From assembly GCF_028776105.2 (NCBI RefSeq), contig NZ_CP145606.1:1860001-1924000 (forward strand): a stretch of DNA of 64,000 bases, given 5' to 3'. The stretch's first letter is position 1; every line of letters begins with the position of its first letter. The stretch is from Neisseria leonii (GTDB lineage Bacteria; Pseudomonadota; Gammaproteobacteria; Burkholderiales; Neisseriaceae). This document shows positions 63,897-64,000 of this stretch, in pieces. Position numbers and translations under genes: made by a program. The notes under the pieces were generated by a model. That model saw only the letters and a list, made by a program, of their open reading frames with translations, searched no databases and was not told the origin of the DNA.

Positions 63897-64000
63897 ACAG
63901 CAGGCCGTCTGAAATCTGCCGTTCCGCCAACCGCAGCCCGGATTGGAATCGGACAACGGTATGCCGGCTGCAGGTATCTGCCGTGCGGCAGCCGATAAAA

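Overview
The window is a chromosomal segment from a bacterium of the family Neisseriaceae, most likely a commensal Neisseria or a close relative. The 12-mer DNA uptake sequence AGGCCGTCTGAA (AG-DUS) occurs dozens of times, often as inverted pairs that form terminators after genes. The pathogens N. meningitidis and N. gonorrhoeae mainly use the AT- form, so a commensal lineage is more likely. Protein similarities (Cas9, GNA1162, BamA, the lpx genes) also point to Neisseria. No rRNA, tRNA, transposase or prophage genes were seen.

Layout. 1-236: 3' end of an amino-acid-type ABC ATPase. 513-10606: a choline/betaine block (betB, a DUF4298 gene, betA and three BCCT carriers). 10736-17729: the DnaJ, GrpE and DnaK chaperones, with pyrBI and a DMT exporter between; grpE and dnaK share a heat-shock promoter pattern. 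17823-22308: kdsA, galE, ffh and a YpjD-type membrane protein. 22739-37599: the large envelope cluster pyrH-frr-uppS-cdsA-dxr-rseP-bamA-skp-lpxD-fabZ-lpxA-[glycosyltransferase]-lpxB-rnhB, then rplU-rpmA. The glycosyltransferase is split by a G8 tract and is probably a phase-variable gene in the OFF state. 37600-38243 is gene-free and carries paired palindromes. 38244-44704: a BI-1/YccA protein, hpf, lptB, a conserved hypothetical, an M23 endopeptidase and recJ.

44502-52652 is the type II-C CRISPR-Cas region and its flank. It holds two unknown small genes, a tracrRNA on the minus strand with a near-consensus promoter, cas9 (1111 aa), cas1, cas2 and a 30-repeat, 29-spacer array. Each repeat ends, on the minus strand, in a perfect extended -10 box, so crRNAs are probably made spacer by spacer. 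A minus-strand terminator closes the array next to cas2. The array has old-type repeats at its right end. A base change in most repeats creates a mismatch with the tracrRNA. The Cas9 carries a low-GC insertion of about 41 residues and a C-terminal domain resembling Nme2Cas9.

52795-54506: a CsgG-like, DUF4810 and GNA1162 lipoprotein operon. 55077-63896: a histidine phosphatase, an NRAMP-related carrier lacking the usual metal motifs, a fused pabB-pabC, ppk2, fabI, mscL and hisH-hisA-hisF.

The strongest leads are the reverse-transcribed CRISPR array with its repeat/tracrRNA drift, the Cas9 insertion and PAM domain, the phase-variable glycosyltransferase inside the lipid A operon, and the two unknown genes beside the tracrRNA.
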